A stretch of 64,000 nt of DNA from Pseudomonas pseudonitroreducens (GCF_021603645.1 NZ_BQHJ01000007.1:248001-312000); one strand, 5' to 3'; positions 19,501 to 28,370 are shown, counted from the stretch's first letter. The notes: generated by a model from the letters alone, not told the origin. Program-made: numbers and translations.

Positions 19501-20210
19501 AGTTCGTCGTAGAACTGGCCGGTGGCCTCCAGCAGCTCGCCGAGGGAGGCCGGTGCGGTCAGCGGTTGATCGGCATAGCGGAACCCGGCTTCCTGCGCCG
19601 CCAGCAGCGGTTGCAGGGCGCGGGCCAGGGCTTCCGGGCCGGCGTAGCAATGGCGCACGGCATTGGCGGCGGCCACGCCCAGCGGGTAGAAGTTGCGCCG
19701 CCAGTAGTCGCGCACCGCTTCGGCGAGCAGTTCGCTCTGGTCGGCGGCCAGGTCCTGGGTGAACAGGCTGCCGCTGTCGAAGGCGTGCTCGCGCAGCATG
19801 CGGTAGCACCAGCTGTGGATGGTCGACACGGCGGCCTCGTCCATCCATTCGGCAGCCAGGCGCAGCAGGCGTGCGCAACCGGGCCAGCGCTCGGGCGCAT
19901 AACCATCGCGCAACTTCACCAGCAGGCCGTCGTGTTTCTCCCCGGGCTCGGCGAAGCAGCGCGCGGCCTCGCCCAGGCGCGCGCGGATGCGCTCGCGCAA
20001 CTCCTGGGTCGCGGCCTCGGTGAAGGTCACCACGAGGATTTCCGGCGGGCTCAATGGCCGGCCGAAGGCGGCCTGCTCGCCGCCGTGGTCGAGAACCAGG
20101 CGCACGTAGAGCAGCGCGATGGTGAAGGTCTTGCCGGTGCCGGCGCTGGCTTCGATCAGCCGGCTGCCGTGCAGCGGGAAATCAAGGGGGTTGAGCTCTA
20201 CAGCGCTCAT
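16506..20210 (-). CDS. recB: Exonuclease V beta subunit RecB
   Basis: A 1234-residue UvrD-like 3'-5' helicase and nuclease, the catalytic core of RecBCD. The N-terminal Walker A is EASAGTGKTFTIALL. Further motifs are VALIDEFQDTDPLQYRIF, VVTIHKSKGLEYPLVLLPF and LLYVALTRAR. The C-terminal RecB-family nuclease keeps GFIDLVFEH and YYVADYKSNWLG (Asp and Lys of the active site, about residues 1125-1145). Length is close to other Pseudomonas RecB proteins. It has 4-base overlaps with recC upstream and recD downstream. Confidence 0.97.
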   Translation of the reverse strand: MSAVELNPLDFPLHGSRLIEASAGTGKTFTIALLYVRLVLDHGGEQAAFGRPLSPPEILVVTFTEAATQELRERIRARLGEAARCFAEPGEKHDGLLVKLRDGYAPERWPGCARLLRLAAEWMDEAAVSTIHSWCYRMLREHAFDSGSLFTQDLAADQSELLAEAVRDYWRRNFYPLGVAAANAVRHCYAGPEALARALQPLLAAQEAGFRYADQPLTAPASLGELLEATGQFYDELDAAETRAREAWAADRAGVAELLRNLRGDLNGNSYRGKDDDSVFAGWIEALDAWSEGADAPDNLVKFGQTRIKVKAKAVVPEHPALQAIDAWVERAEQRPEIGPQLLLHALNEVRQNLEAEKQKRAELGFDDLLVRLDRALAGSGGERLAERIREQFPVALIDEFQDTDPLQYRIFERVYRIAENPREGSSEKQLGLFMIGDPKQAIYAFRGADIHTYLRARAATAGRHYTLGTNYRSTLAMVEAANRCFLFAEGHPRGAFRFAVDGQENPVPFLEVGARGRDETLLLEGSEAPAMTFWQLDNDGQVCGSTLYRQQMAERSASAIQRWLSSTQSGFRDAEGQWRALRPADIAILVRGRGEAEAIRGELARRRLASVYLSDRDSVFDSPEAVDLLHWLRACADPGDDAALRIALATRSLALDWATLERLNQDERFWEDMVLRFRDYRGLWQQQGVLPMLRRLLADFSLPARLLRASDGERSLTNLLHLAEWLQREAVEVDGEHALLRVLAEQLESPSSEEILRLESDADLIKVVTIHKSKGLEYPLVLLPFICTWRELDGKSGTPPSFQVGDARVVELSRDKEQAKAAFQQANDERLSEDMRLLYVALTRARHAVWLGMAPLVMSNSKSPELHKGAMGYLLGGGNALSVEEVAARLGELQAGQAEIALLPVPQVGSELFVGAPAGELGAAREPRRRVAEKWWIASYSALANLATEGASEGDSAVTPAPAADEPISASEDLLRESGLEDLREVEAVPAPFSLHAFPRGANPGSFLHGLLEWAADENFDVDEEQLRDQVARRCALRGWEEWIEPLSGWLGQYLRTAFRVPAAAPVSLAGLASFQKEMEFWFATRNVDSQRLDAVVIRHTLGGVARPTLQANLLNGMLKGFIDLVFEHEGRYYVADYKSNWLGADDEAYTHDALREALLEHRYDLQYALYLFALHRLLQARLPDYDYDRHIGGAMYLFLRGSSSATQGMYLERPPKVLMDELDRLFRAEVPA

Positions 20211-23200
20211 TGTTCGGCCTCCTTGCGCTGCAGTATCGCGAACAGCGGCCCGTACAATGCCTCGGCCCAGGCGGCGAATTCCTCGCTGGCATTGAGCGTG
20301 GCGAAATCCGCGTAGACCCGCGCCAGGGCCGCCGAGGATGCCGCCTCGCCGCTCAGGTTGAAACCGCCGTCATAGCGCTTGGCGGCTTCGCGGGCTGCAC
20401 GTTCCTGATCTTCTCCAGCCGCCAGCCAGGCGAAGGCGGTTTTGCAGGCCACCGGCAGCGGACGGCTCATGCCCTGGAACCAGGCGTCCAGCAGCGCGTC
20501 CAGTTCGGCGCGCGCTTCCTGAGCCGGCAGCGGTGGAAATTCCAGGGTGCCGGTCAGGCCGACCAGCACACTGGTCACCGGTTCGCCGCACAACTGCAAC
20601 GCCAGGTGGCGCACCCAGGGGCGCACCAGCCCGTGCCACTTGTAGCCCTTGCCTTCGTGGAGTTTGCCGCTGACCAGTTGCAGGCTGGCGAGCTGGCCAT
20701 CGGCGTTGCGGCGCAGGCCACCGAGCCAGTCGGCCAGTTCGATGCCGGCATGCTCATGCTGCAGCTCGCGCTGCTCCTCTTCCACCTGCGACCAGTGCTC
20801 CAGTTGCTCACGGTAGCGCGCCAGCAGGTCGTGCAGCGGCGCCACCAGCGCCTGGGCGGAGAAGTCGCCGAAGGCCGCCAGCGGCAGCCGTCCTTCGCGG
20901 CGCAGGCGTTCGACCTGGCCGGTGAGTTGCGCGGCCAGTTGGTCGGCCTGCCAGTGCTGCTCCACCCACGGGCGCAGGCGTTCGCAGAGTTCGAATTGCA
21001 GCTGCCAGACGTCCAGCCCGTTCAGCTCGAAGGGCTCTTCATCCTGGCCAGTCAGTTGCTCCTCGGCGAAGCGCACCTTGAGGCGCTGCAGGAAGAAGGC
21101 GCCAACCGGGTTGGCCAGGAAGTCGGCAAGCACGCGCAGGCCGATGGGGGCGTCCAGCACGAGCGGCGACAACGGCGCGTCGCTCTTCTCGTCATCATGT
21201 TCGCGGTGCACGTCACGCCACTCGCGGGCATAGGTGTAGAGGCCGTCGATGCCGCGGTCCGCAGGCGCCTCGAAATACGTCCGGCTGAAAGGTTGCAGCG
21301 GATGTTCGAGGGTCAGGCCGTGCAACAGGTCGCCGCCGTCCGCGCGCTGCCAGCCGGCGGCGAGGTGGTCGCGCAACTGGCCGACCAGCACCGACGGCGG
21401 GCGCTCGGAATTGTCGCGGATGCTCCGCCCTACCCAGCTGACGTAGAGCTGCCGGCGCGCCGAGAGCAATGCTTCGAGCAGCAGGTAGCGGTCGTCTTCG
21501 CGCCGCGAGCGATCGCCGGGGCGGTAGTCGTTGCGCATCAGGTCGAAGTCCAGCGGCGACTGCGGGCGCGGGTAGTCGCCATCGTTCATGCCCAGCAGGC
21601 AGACCAGCTGAAAGGGAATCGCGCGCATCGGCATCAGGGTGCAGAAGCTCACCGCGCCGGCGAGGAATCGCTGGTTCAGGCCGCCGGCGTCCAGCCCGCT
21701 CAGCCATGCCTCGCGCACCACCGAGAGTGGTAGCGGGTCGCTGAAGCCGGCATGGCCGCAGGTTTCCAGCCAGCCTTCGAGCAGTTGCAGGAGTTGCTGG
21801 CGAAGCAGCTCATCGTAGTCGTCGGTGACCTGGAAGAAGTCCTCCAGCAGCGTGCGCAAACGCTGCACCCAGGTGGCAGGATCGGCTTCCTCGGCGAGCA
21901 GATCGCAGGCCTTTTCCAGCGCGGCGAGCAGGCCCGCCAATGGACCGAGCGCGGCAGCGTCGAGACCGCCGATTTCCGCGTAGGGCTGGATGCCCTGGAA
22001 GGCCTCGCCCTCGCCCACCGCAAAGCCCAGCAACATGCGCCGCAGGCCGAAGCGCCAGCTGTTGGCTTCGGCGGCGGCAGGCAGGCCGAGGCGTTCGCGC
22101 TGCTGGCCATCGAGGCCCCAGCGCACGCCGGCGCCGTCGATCCAGCGGCGCAGCAGCGGCAGGTCGGCGTCGGCCAGGCCGAAGCGCGCACGCACGGCGG
22201 CGACGTCCAGCAGGTCGAGGATTTCGCTCACGGCAAAGCGGCTATCGGGCAGCCGCAGCAGGTGCTCAAGCGCCACCAGCAGCGGCTCGCGGCCGCGCTG
22301 CCCCTGGTCGGCCAGGGTGTAGGGGATGAAGCGTTTGTCGTCGCGCGGCAACTGGCCGAACACCGCTTCGATGTGCGGCGCGTAGGGGTTGATGTCCGGC
22401 ACCATGACGATCACGTCGCGCGGGCGCAACGTCGGGTCGGCGTCGAAGCGTGCGAGCAGTTGGTCGTGGAGGATTTCCACTTCGCGCTGGGCACTGTGGG
22501 CAACGTGGAAGCGCAGCGAATCGTCGGCCTGCGGGTCGACCGCCGGCCAGTGTTCGCGGGTTTCATCCAGCGGCCGCAGCTCCAGGATGTCGTCCTGCAA
22601 TTGGCCGAGCAGGCTGCTCGGTGCCACCTCGCTGAACAGGTCGATGCGCCCATTGCTCACCGCGCCCAGACGTGCGCGGTAGCTTTCCGGGTCGTCGTAC
22701 TGGTCGAGCAGGTTGATGTAGTCGCGACCCTGCTTGCCCCAGGCCGCCAGCAGTGGCTGGGCGTACTGGTGTTGCTGGTCGTCGCTGAGCAGCTCCGGGG
22801 TACCGGCGCGGCGGCGCTGGCGGCGGTATTCGTGGCGCAGCAGGTCCTTGTCGGCAACGATGTCGGCCCAGTGGTGGCGGCAGGGGTTGTGCACGCAGAG
22901 CAGCACCTGCGCCTGGCGCGCCAGCACGGCGAGCGCCTCGACGGTTTGCGCGGGCATGGCGGAAATGCCGAACACCACCACGCGACGCGGCAATCCTGGC
23001 AGCGGGTTTTCGGCGGACTTGAGCTTCTGGATGAAGCGCCCATGCACGCCGGCCCGGCTGGTAGCCAGGCCCTCGGCGCCGACGTCGTCGAGCAGCGCGC
23101 GCCACAGGGCGGCCTGCCAGCGGTTGTCAGCGTCCAGTTCCTTCACGCTGCCGTTGGCCAGACGCAGCTGGTCGACACCGCGGCTCCAGTCCTCCAGCCA

Positions 23201-23674
23201 GTCGGCGCGGTAGACCTGGTACTGGTCGAACAGGTCGGCCAGGCGCTCGGCCAACTGGTGGCGCTTGCGCAGGTCGGCATCGTCGGCGAGGAAGCGCTGC
23301 AGGGTGGCAAACTCGCCCTGCTCCAGCAGGGTCGGCAGCAGGCGCATCAGGCGCCAGGTCAGCGGGCCCTTGTCGAGTACCGAGACCTCGGGGATTTCGT
23401 CGCGGCCCAGCGCACCGCGGTAGGCGCGCCAGAGAAACTGCGCCGGCAGTTGCACGTCCAGCGCAGCGGTGACGCCGCAGCCGCCCTCCTCCACGTCGCG
23501 CCCCAGCGCCAGCTTCAGCCACTGGGCGATGCCGTTGCTCTGCACCAGGATCACCTCGTTCTCCAGCGGCGCCAGCGGGTGCAGGCTCATCCACTGCACC
23601 AGCAGGTCGCGCAGCGCTTCCGGATGGTTGCCGTGGATCACCATCAGGCCGGGGGTCAGTCGCTGCTCGCTCAT
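20207..23674 (-). CDS. recC: Exonuclease V gamma subunit RecC
   Basis: A 1155-residue RecC, the Chi-recognising subunit of RecBCD. The N-terminus is TPGLMVIHGNHPEALRDLL with EVILVQSNGIAQWLK. The middle contains the typical FGISAMPAQTVEALAVL and VIVMVPDINPYAPHIEAVF, and DYPRPQSPLDFDLM lies further on. The open frame runs well upstream, but ATG 23674 is preceded by CAGGAGATCCG, a good ribosome-binding site, and starts the conserved protein. First gene of recC-recB-recD. Confidence 0.96.
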   Translation of the reverse strand: MSEQRLTPGLMVIHGNHPEALRDLLVQWMSLHPLAPLENEVILVQSNGIAQWLKLALGRDVEEGGCGVTAALDVQLPAQFLWRAYRGALGRDEIPEVSVLDKGPLTWRLMRLLPTLLEQGEFATLQRFLADDADLRKRHQLAERLADLFDQYQVYRADWLEDWSRGVDQLRLANGSVKELDADNRWQAALWRALLDDVGAEGLATSRAGVHGRFIQKLKSAENPLPGLPRRVVVFGISAMPAQTVEALAVLARQAQVLLCVHNPCRHHWADIVADKDLLRHEYRRQRRRAGTPELLSDDQQHQYAQPLLAAWGKQGRDYINLLDQYDDPESYRARLGAVSNGRIDLFSEVAPSSLLGQLQDDILELRPLDETREHWPAVDPQADDSLRFHVAHSAQREVEILHDQLLARFDADPTLRPRDVIVMVPDINPYAPHIEAVFGQLPRDDKRFIPYTLADQGQRGREPLLVALEHLLRLPDSRFAVSEILDLLDVAAVRARFGLADADLPLLRRWIDGAGVRWGLDGQQRERLGLPAAAEANSWRFGLRRMLLGFAVGEGEAFQGIQPYAEIGGLDAAALGPLAGLLAALEKACDLLAEEADPATWVQRLRTLLEDFFQVTDDYDELLRQQLLQLLEGWLETCGHAGFSDPLPLSVVREAWLSGLDAGGLNQRFLAGAVSFCTLMPMRAIPFQLVCLLGMNDGDYPRPQSPLDFDLMRNDYRPGDRSRREDDRYLLLEALLSARRQLYVSWVGRSIRDNSERPPSVLVGQLRDHLAAGWQRADGGDLLHGLTLEHPLQPFSRTYFEAPADRGIDGLYTYAREWRDVHREHDDEKSDAPLSPLVLDAPIGLRVLADFLANPVGAFFLQRLKVRFAEEQLTGQDEEPFELNGLDVWQLQFELCERLRPWVEQHWQADQLAAQLTGQVERLRREGRLPLAAFGDFSAQALVAPLHDLLARYREQLEHWSQVEEEQRELQHEHAGIELADWLGGLRRNADGQLASLQLVSGKLHEGKGYKWHGLVRPWVRHLALQLCGEPVTSVLVGLTGTLEFPPLPAQEARAELDALLDAWFQGMSRPLPVACKTAFAWLAAGEDQERAAREAAKRYDGGFNLSGEAASSAALARVYADFATLNASEEFAAWAEALYGPLFAILQRKEAEQ

Positions 23675-23939
23675 CGGATCTCCTGGGTCAGGCGGCGGCG
23701 ATGGCGCACCGCGAGGGATGAGCGGCATTTCACCAAAAACCGTGGCCGCGAGCAGCCTTTTTCCCACTCGACGGAAGGATTTCCCCGTCGCCGCGAATCG
23801 CCTGACCTCTGCTGTCACGCAAACACGCTGGCAACCGGGCCTCTCCGACATTTTCGAAACTGACTGGATTACGGTTCGTTGCTCCGCCCAGCAGCTATGC
23901 TGATTCCACGGCCGTTCCAGGCCAGCCATGGAGGAAACG
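23675..23939. other. Divergent recC/ppk2 intergenic region
   Basis: These 265 bases separate the divergent recC and ppk2 genes and must carry both promoters. No clear sigma-70 consensus or regulator palindrome was found by eye, and no credible ORF is present. Confidence 0.4.
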
Positions 23940-24758
23940 ATGGGCAAGAAGAGCAAAGCGAAGAACCCGGTTCCCGAACAGACCGGGAAGATGAAGAACA
24001 AGGATTACGAAGAGCACCTGCGCAAGCTGTCCGTGGAACTGGTCAAGCTGCAGCAATGGGTAGTCCACAAGGGGCTGAAGGTCTGCATCGTCTTCGAGGG
24101 CCGCGACGGCGCCGGCAAGGGCGGCACCATCAAGGCCCTCACCGAGCGCGTCAGCCCGCGGGTGTTCCGCGTGGTGGCATTGCCCACGCCCACCGAACGG
24201 GAGAAATCCCAGCTCTACGCCCAGCGCTACATCCGCCACCTGCCTTCGGCCGGCGAGGTGGTGATCTTCGACCGCAGCTGGTACAACCGCGCCGGCGTCG
24301 AGCGGGTGATGGGCTTCTGCACCGAGGAGCAGGCCGACAAGTTCCTCGCCGTGACCCCGCTGTTCGAGCGAATGCTCACCGAATCGGGAATCATCCTGTT
24401 GAAGTTCTGGCTGGAGGTCAGCCCCGAGGAGCAGGAGCGCCGCCTGAAGGATCGCATCACCGACGGCCGGAAGATCTGGAAGCTCTCGCCGATGGACGTG
24501 AAATCCTTCACCCGCTGGGACGAATACACCCGCGCCCGCGACCTGATGTTCGCCGCCACCGACTCGCCCTGGGCGCCCTGGATCGTGGCACCGTCCGAGG
24601 ACAAGAAGCGCGTGCGCCTGAACGTCATCAGCCACGTCCTCAAGCACGTGCCGTACAAGGACCTCCCCCGCGAGGAAGTGAAGCTGCCCAGGCGCGGCAA
24701 GATCGGCAAGTACAAGAGCCCCGACTATCCGATCCACTACATCGAAGAGAAATTCTGA
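23940..24758 (+). CDS. ppk2: Polyphosphate kinase 2
   Basis: A 272-residue cytoplasmic PPK2-family enzyme that transfers phosphate between polyphosphate and nucleoside diphosphates. Walker A is FEGRDGAGKGGTIKAL (about residues 53-68), Walker B is VVIFDRSWYNRAGVERVMGF, and the lid region includes KIWKLSPMD. The single-domain size fits class I/III enzymes. The start ATG 23940 is preferred to ATG 23928 because GGAGGAAACG gives ideal spacing to the former. The basic N-terminus (GKKSKAKN) is typical. Confidence 0.93.
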   Translation: MGKKSKAKNPVPEQTGKMKNKDYEEHLRKLSVELVKLQQWVVHKGLKVCIVFEGRDGAGKGGTIKALTERVSPRVFRVVALPTPTEREKSQLYAQRYIRHLPSAGEVVIFDRSWYNRAGVERVMGFCTEEQADKFLAVTPLFERMLTESGIILLKFWLEVSPEEQERRLKDRITDGRKIWKLSPMDVKSFTRWDEYTRARDLMFAATDSPWAPWIVAPSEDKKRVRLNVISHVLKHVPYKDLPREEVKLPRRGKIGKYKSPDYPIHYIEEKF

Positions 24759-24766
24759 TGGCAACC

Positions 24767-24788
24767 GGGGCCGGCACACGCCGGCCCC
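24767..24788 (+). terminator. Hairpin after ppk2
   Basis: GGGGCCGGC (24767-24775), loop ACAC, GCCGGCCCC (24780-24788): a 9-bp perfect stem starting 8 bases after the ppk2 stop. There is no strong T-run, so efficiency is uncertain. Confidence 0.6.
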
Positions 24789-24837
24789 GCATCGTTCGGA
24801 TCTGGTGACTACTTGCGCACGCCCGAGCGGCCTTTTT

Positions 24838-24919
24838 GCAGGGGCGGACTCTGTCCGCGATGTGCCACCGGCCAGCACCGAGCGGTCGGAAATCGATCGC
24901 GGACAGAGTCCGCTCCTAC
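24838..24919. repeat. REPIN, family B (two inverted REPs)
   Basis: A left copy (GGGGCGGACTCTGTCCGCGA, slightly decayed at its start) and a right inverted copy (TCGCGGACAGAGTCCGCTCC followed by TAC) flank about 34 bases. The two palindromes in opposite orientation are the usual REPIN arrangement. Together with the weak repeat at 24944-24975 it fills most of the 272-base gap between ppk2 and the LysR gene. Confidence 0.8.
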
Positions 24920-24943
24920 GTGAAAGTTCTGCGCTCGGGTCGG

Positions 24944-24975
24944 CCCTCACCCTGACCCTGGCTGGGGTGAGGGGG
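24944..24975. repeat. Dispersed CCCTCACCC..GGGTGAGGG element
   Basis: CCCTCACCCTGACCCTG followed by GCTGGGGTGAGGG forms an imperfect hairpin of the same family as 6098-6137. It lies just beyond the 3' end of the LysR gene. Confidence 0.45.
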
Positions 24976-25030
24976 ATGCATTGGTCCGGACTCCCCAGGA
25001 AAAGACAGTTGCTCCCACCTTATGCCCACC

Positions 25031-25921
25031 TCAGGCAATGGCGCTCAGATAACCCTCGACCTCAGCGCCCAGCCACTCGGCAAAGGCCGCCACCTTGGCC
25101 TGGGTCGACTCGCGCTCCGGCCAGACCAGCCAATAGGGGAAGCCATAGGGCACGCGCAGGTCGCTCAGAGCCACCAGTTCGCCGCTTTCCAGCGCGCCGG
25201 CCACCAGGCTGCGCCGCTCGAGGCCGATTCCCTGCCCCATGCGCACGGCTTCGATGCTCAGGTTGGAGTCGTTGACCACGAACTCCGCCGGCTCCTGGGG
25301 TACCGTCACCCCTGCCGCCTGGCACCAGCCCAGCCAGGATTCGAAGCCGGTGATACGCGGGCAGCGCAGGATTTCCTCGGGGGTGCGAGGCAACTGGCCG
25401 CCGTTGAAATCCGGCGCGGCAACGACCACCACTTCGTCCTCGAACAGGTACTCCTGCGCGAGCCCCTCCCAATGCCCCTGGCCAATGCGGATTGCCACGT
25501 CGGCCAGGCCCTGGCGCAGGTCCATGACCTCCAGGCTGGCCAGCAGGCGCAGGCGGTACTGTGGATAACTCGCGCGGAACGCCGGCAGGCGCGGCAGCAA
25601 CCACTTCTGGCCGAACGACGGAGTCAGCGCCACCACCAGCTCATCCTCGCCCGGACGTGCCTTCGCCAGGCGGGTCGCTTCGGCAATATCGCGTAGCGCG
25701 CCGCGAATCTGCAGGGCATACAGGCGGCCCTCTTCGCTCAGGCGCAAGCCGCGGCCTTCGCGCTGCAGCAGGGTGATCCCCAGCAAGCCCTCCAACTGGC
25801 GCACCTGCTGGCTGATGGCCGAGTGGGTGACGTGCAGTTCGTTGGCGGCGAGGGTCACGCTGCCGAGCCGGGCAACGGCCTCGAAACTGCGCAGGGCGGC
25901 GAGCGGAGGCAATGCGCTCAT
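25031..25921 (-). CDS. LysR-family transcriptional regulator (GcvA-like)
   Basis: A 296-residue LTTR. The winged HTH at residues 6-64 reads LAALRSFEAVARLGSVTLAA and HVTHSAISQQVRQLEGLLG, of the GcvA/AmpR-like subgroup, followed by a periplasmic-binding-protein-like effector domain. ATG 25921 gives the standard short N-terminus; the upstream in-frame start at 25948 adds nine atypical residues. It is divergent from the GST gene, with 128 bases between starts, so the GST is its most likely target. The inducer is unknown. Confidence 0.9.
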   Translation of the reverse strand: MSALPPLAALRSFEAVARLGSVTLAANELHVTHSAISQQVRQLEGLLGITLLQREGRGLRLSEEGRLYALQIRGALRDIAEATRLAKARPGEDELVVALTPSFGQKWLLPRLPAFRASYPQYRLRLLASLEVMDLRQGLADVAIRIGQGHWEGLAQEYLFEDEVVVVAAPDFNGGQLPRTPEEILRCPRITGFESWLGWCQAAGVTVPQEPAEFVVNDSNLSIEAVRMGQGIGLERRSLVAGALESGELVALSDLRVPYGFPYWLVWPERESTQAKVAAFAEWLGAEVEGYLSAIA

Positions 25922-25948
25922 GTAAGTTTTCCTAACCGAATCGGTCAC

Positions 25949-25963
25949 TAATCGTCGCTATTA
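25949..25963. promoter_or_regulatory. Candidate LysR operator (TAAT-N7-ATTA)
   Basis: An AT-rich inverted repeat, TAATCGTCGCTATTA, lies in the LysR/GST divergent gap, 28 bases upstream of the LysR start codon. LTTRs usually bind interrupted palindromes near T-N11-A in such gaps. This match is by position and symmetry only. Confidence 0.35.
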
Positions 25964-26049
25964 CCCAACGGTCAAAGCCGCTAGATTCATGGCCATCGCG
26001 CGGAGGACCGCGCCAGCCACCATGCAATTTCCACTAACAGGATGTGCCC

Positions 26050-26667
26050 ATGCAACAGAAGCTTCCGCACCTGATCGGCATGCTCGACTCGCCCTACGTG
26101 CGCCGGGTCGCCATCACCCTGCGCCTGCTTGGCATCGAGTTCAGCCACCAGTCGCTGTCGGTGTTCCGCACCTACGAGGAATTCCGCGGCATCAACCCGG
26201 TGGTGAAGGCGCCGACCCTGGTCATGGGCGATGGCCAGGTGCTGATGGACTCGACTCTGATCATCGATTGCTTCGAACACCTTGCCGGGCGTAGCCTGAT
26301 GCCCACCGAGCCGGCCGCGCGGGTGCGCGCCACGCGCCTGCTGGGCCTCGCCCTGGCGGTCATGGAGAAGGCGGTGCAGCGTTACTACGAACAGCAGCGG
26401 CCACAGGACAGGCAGCTCGCCAGTTGGCAGGAAAGGGTCGACCAGCAGTTGCACGCCGCCCTGGCGCAACTGGAGAGCGAACTGCGCGAACTGTCGCTGG
26501 ATGCTGCCGCACCGCTGGACCAGGCCGGGCTGAGCATCGCGGTGGCCTGGACCTTCGTGCAGCTGCTGCACTCGGAAGACATCCCGGCAGACAGCTACCC
26601 GGCGGTAGCCGACTGGGCGCAGCAGGCTGAAGCGCTGGAGGTGTTCAAGGCGTTCCCGCCGGTCTGA
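26050..26667 (+). CDS. Glutathione S-transferase family protein
   Basis: A 205-residue cytosolic GST-like protein. The thioredoxin-fold N-terminus reads LIGMLDSPYVRRVAITLRLL with the cis-Pro region VVKAPTLVMGDGQVLMDST and the ES/DS-type glutathione contact. An all-helical C-terminal domain starts near residue 85. ATG 26050 has AACAGGA 7 bases upstream and is preferred over GTG 26044. The substrate is unknown. The divergent LysR gene suggests regulated detoxification or catabolism. Confidence 0.88.
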   Translation: MQQKLPHLIGMLDSPYVRRVAITLRLLGIEFSHQSLSVFRTYEEFRGINPVVKAPTLVMGDGQVLMDSTLIIDCFEHLAGRSLMPTEPAARVRATRLLGLALAVMEKAVQRYYEQQRPQDRQLASWQERVDQQLHAALAQLESELRELSLDAAAPLDQAGLSIAVAWTFVQLLHSEDIPADSYPAVADWAQQAEALEVFKAFPPV

Positions 26668-26682
26668 CCCCCTGGCACGGGC

Positions 26683-26754
26683 ATAGGAGCGGACTCCCTC
26701 CGCGATGGGTTCCCTGCGCGCCTGTGAGCTATCGCGGACAAAGGCCGCTCCTAC
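26683..26754. repeat. REPIN, family B
   Basis: ATAGGAGCGGACTCCCTCCG..CGAT and the inverted ATCGCGGACAAAGGCCGCTC..CTAC flank a 24-base spacer in the gap between the convergent GST and MFS genes. It is the same family as 24838-24919 but more diverged in the loop. Confidence 0.8.
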
Positions 26755-26766
26755 GTTCTCTGAGGC

Positions 26767-27969
26767 TCAGTCCTTGGGCAGCTCCTCATGCCGCTGCCGG
26801 GTGAAGCGCAACAGGCCGAAGCAGATGACGAAGCCGCAGAGCGCCAGCCCGGCTGCCGCCAGGAAGATCGAAGGGTAACCGTGGCGGGCGGCGACCAGCC
26901 CCATCAACGGCCCGGCAACGCCCATCGCCAGGTCGAAGAACAGCGCGTAGGCGCCCAGCCCCGCGCTGCGGCTGCTGGCCGGGATACGCAGCACCGCCTC
27001 GACCCCCAGCGACGGATAGACCAGCGACAGGCCGCAGCCGGTGAGCGCCGCCCCCAGCAGCGCGAAGCCTGGCCCCGGCGCCTGCCAGAGCAGCAGCAGG
27101 CCGAAAACCTCCACCGCCAGGCAGACCACCGCCACGGCAAAGCCGCCGAAGCGATTGACCGTGCCGGAAAAGATCAGCCGCGCACCGACGAAACAGACCC
27201 CGAAGGCGGTCAGGCACCAGGCCGGATTCGCCCAGCCCTGGCTGCCGTAATACAGGGTGATGAAGGTTGCCAGAGTGCCGAAACCGATGGAGCCGAGCAT
27301 CACGCACATCCCGTAGGGCAGTACCCGGCCGAGCACTGCGTGGAAGGCCATGCGCGTGCCGGCGATGGTCGGCACCTCGGCCCGTCCTCGGGCCGCCAGC
27401 CAGCCCAGCGCGGTCAGCAGCAGGATGCTCACGCCCAGGCTCCACAGGCCCAGCGATGCCGACATGGTCACCCCCAGCGGCGCACCGATGGCGATTCCGC
27501 CGTAGCTGACGATGCCGTTCCAGGAAATCACCCTGGCGGTATTCTGCGTACCCACCAGCGCAATGCCCCAGCTCGCCGTGCCGATCCCCAGCAGCCCCTG
27601 CGCCAGGCCGAACAGCAGGCGGCTGCCGAGCAACAGCGCCAGGCTCAGCCAGGCCACGGAATCGACACTGGTAGACGCCAGCACCAGCACTCCGCCCATC
27701 CCCAGCACGCCCAGGCCATACAGCACGGCGCGCTTGGCCCCGTAGGTATCGGCCAGGTAGCCCGCCAGCGGCCGCGACAGCAGCGTGGCGATGTACTGCA
27801 GGCCGATGACCACGCCGGCGACTACGGTGGAGTAGCCCAGCTCTTCGTGGACGAAGCCGGGCAACACCGGCAGCAGCAGGCCGATGCTCAGGAACAGGAC
27901 AAAGGTGAAGACGACGGTGGCGAGAATGCGCAGGGTGACGGAGGCAGTTCGCTGCTCGGACGAGCTCAT
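26767..27969 (-). CDS. MFS transporter, YhhS/YfcJ-like
   Basis: A 400-residue inner-membrane protein with about 12 hydrophobic helices. The MFS signature between TM2 and TM3 is SRPLAGYLADTYGAKRAVLYG. TM1 (VVFTFVLFLSIGLLLPVLPGFV) and the overall pattern fit the YhhS/YfcJ (UPF0226) exporters often annotated as arabinose or drug efflux. The substrate cannot be assigned. It stands alone, convergent to the GST gene. Confidence 0.85.
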   Translation of the reverse strand: MSSSEQRTASVTLRILATVVFTFVLFLSIGLLLPVLPGFVHEELGYSTVVAGVVIGLQYIATLLSRPLAGYLADTYGAKRAVLYGLGVLGMGGVLVLASTSVDSVAWLSLALLLGSRLLFGLAQGLLGIGTASWGIALVGTQNTARVISWNGIVSYGGIAIGAPLGVTMSASLGLWSLGVSILLLTALGWLAARGRAEVPTIAGTRMAFHAVLGRVLPYGMCVMLGSIGFGTLATFITLYYGSQGWANPAWCLTAFGVCFVGARLIFSGTVNRFGGFAVAVVCLAVEVFGLLLLWQAPGPGFALLGAALTGCGLSLVYPSLGVEAVLRIPASSRSAGLGAYALFFDLAMGVAGPLMGLVAARHGYPSIFLAAAGLALCGFVICFGLLRFTRQRHEELPKD

Positions 27970-28140
27970 GGACGGGCCTGACGGTGGGTAGCAGTACGAG
28001 TGGCGGGACAGATTGAAAGCAGGCTATCTATTTCCGTCGCGATTGCCAATCCGAACCTTGCTTGCCGCCCGCGGCTCCTATAGTTGTTCCATTGCCGCGC
28101 GCCGTAGCGGTGCGCTCCACCTGCAGCAAGGAGATCGTCA

Positions 28141-28370
28141 TGGATACCAGCCAGCACAGCCTGGGCGCCCTGTTCAAGCAACTGGGGCTGCCCGACGGGC
28201 GCCAGGAGATCGACGCCTTTCTCGGCAGCCACCGCCTCGCCGAAGGCCAGAAACTGCCGGACGCGCCATTCTGGAACGCCGCCCAGGCGCAATTCCTGCG
28301 CGAGGCGCTGCAGCAGGACTCGGACTGGACCGAAGAAGCCGACGAACTGGCGGTGCGGCTGTCCGACTGA
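28141..28370 (+). CDS. DUF2789 domain protein
   Basis: A 75-residue acidic protein (SLGALFKQLGLP, IDAFLGSHRL, LPDAPFWNAAQAQFLREALQ) matching the DUF2789 family of small gammaproteobacterial proteins of unknown function. ATG 28141 follows CAAGGAGATCGTC, a strong ribosome-binding site; the longer frame from 28062 is not needed. It is monocistronic and convergent with dmeR. Confidence 0.88.

Noticed and set aside
20207-24001. RecC starting about 110 codons upstream of 23674
   Set aside because: The extra N-terminus is unlike RecC, runs into the ppk2 promoter, and the start at 23674 has a good ribosome-binding site.
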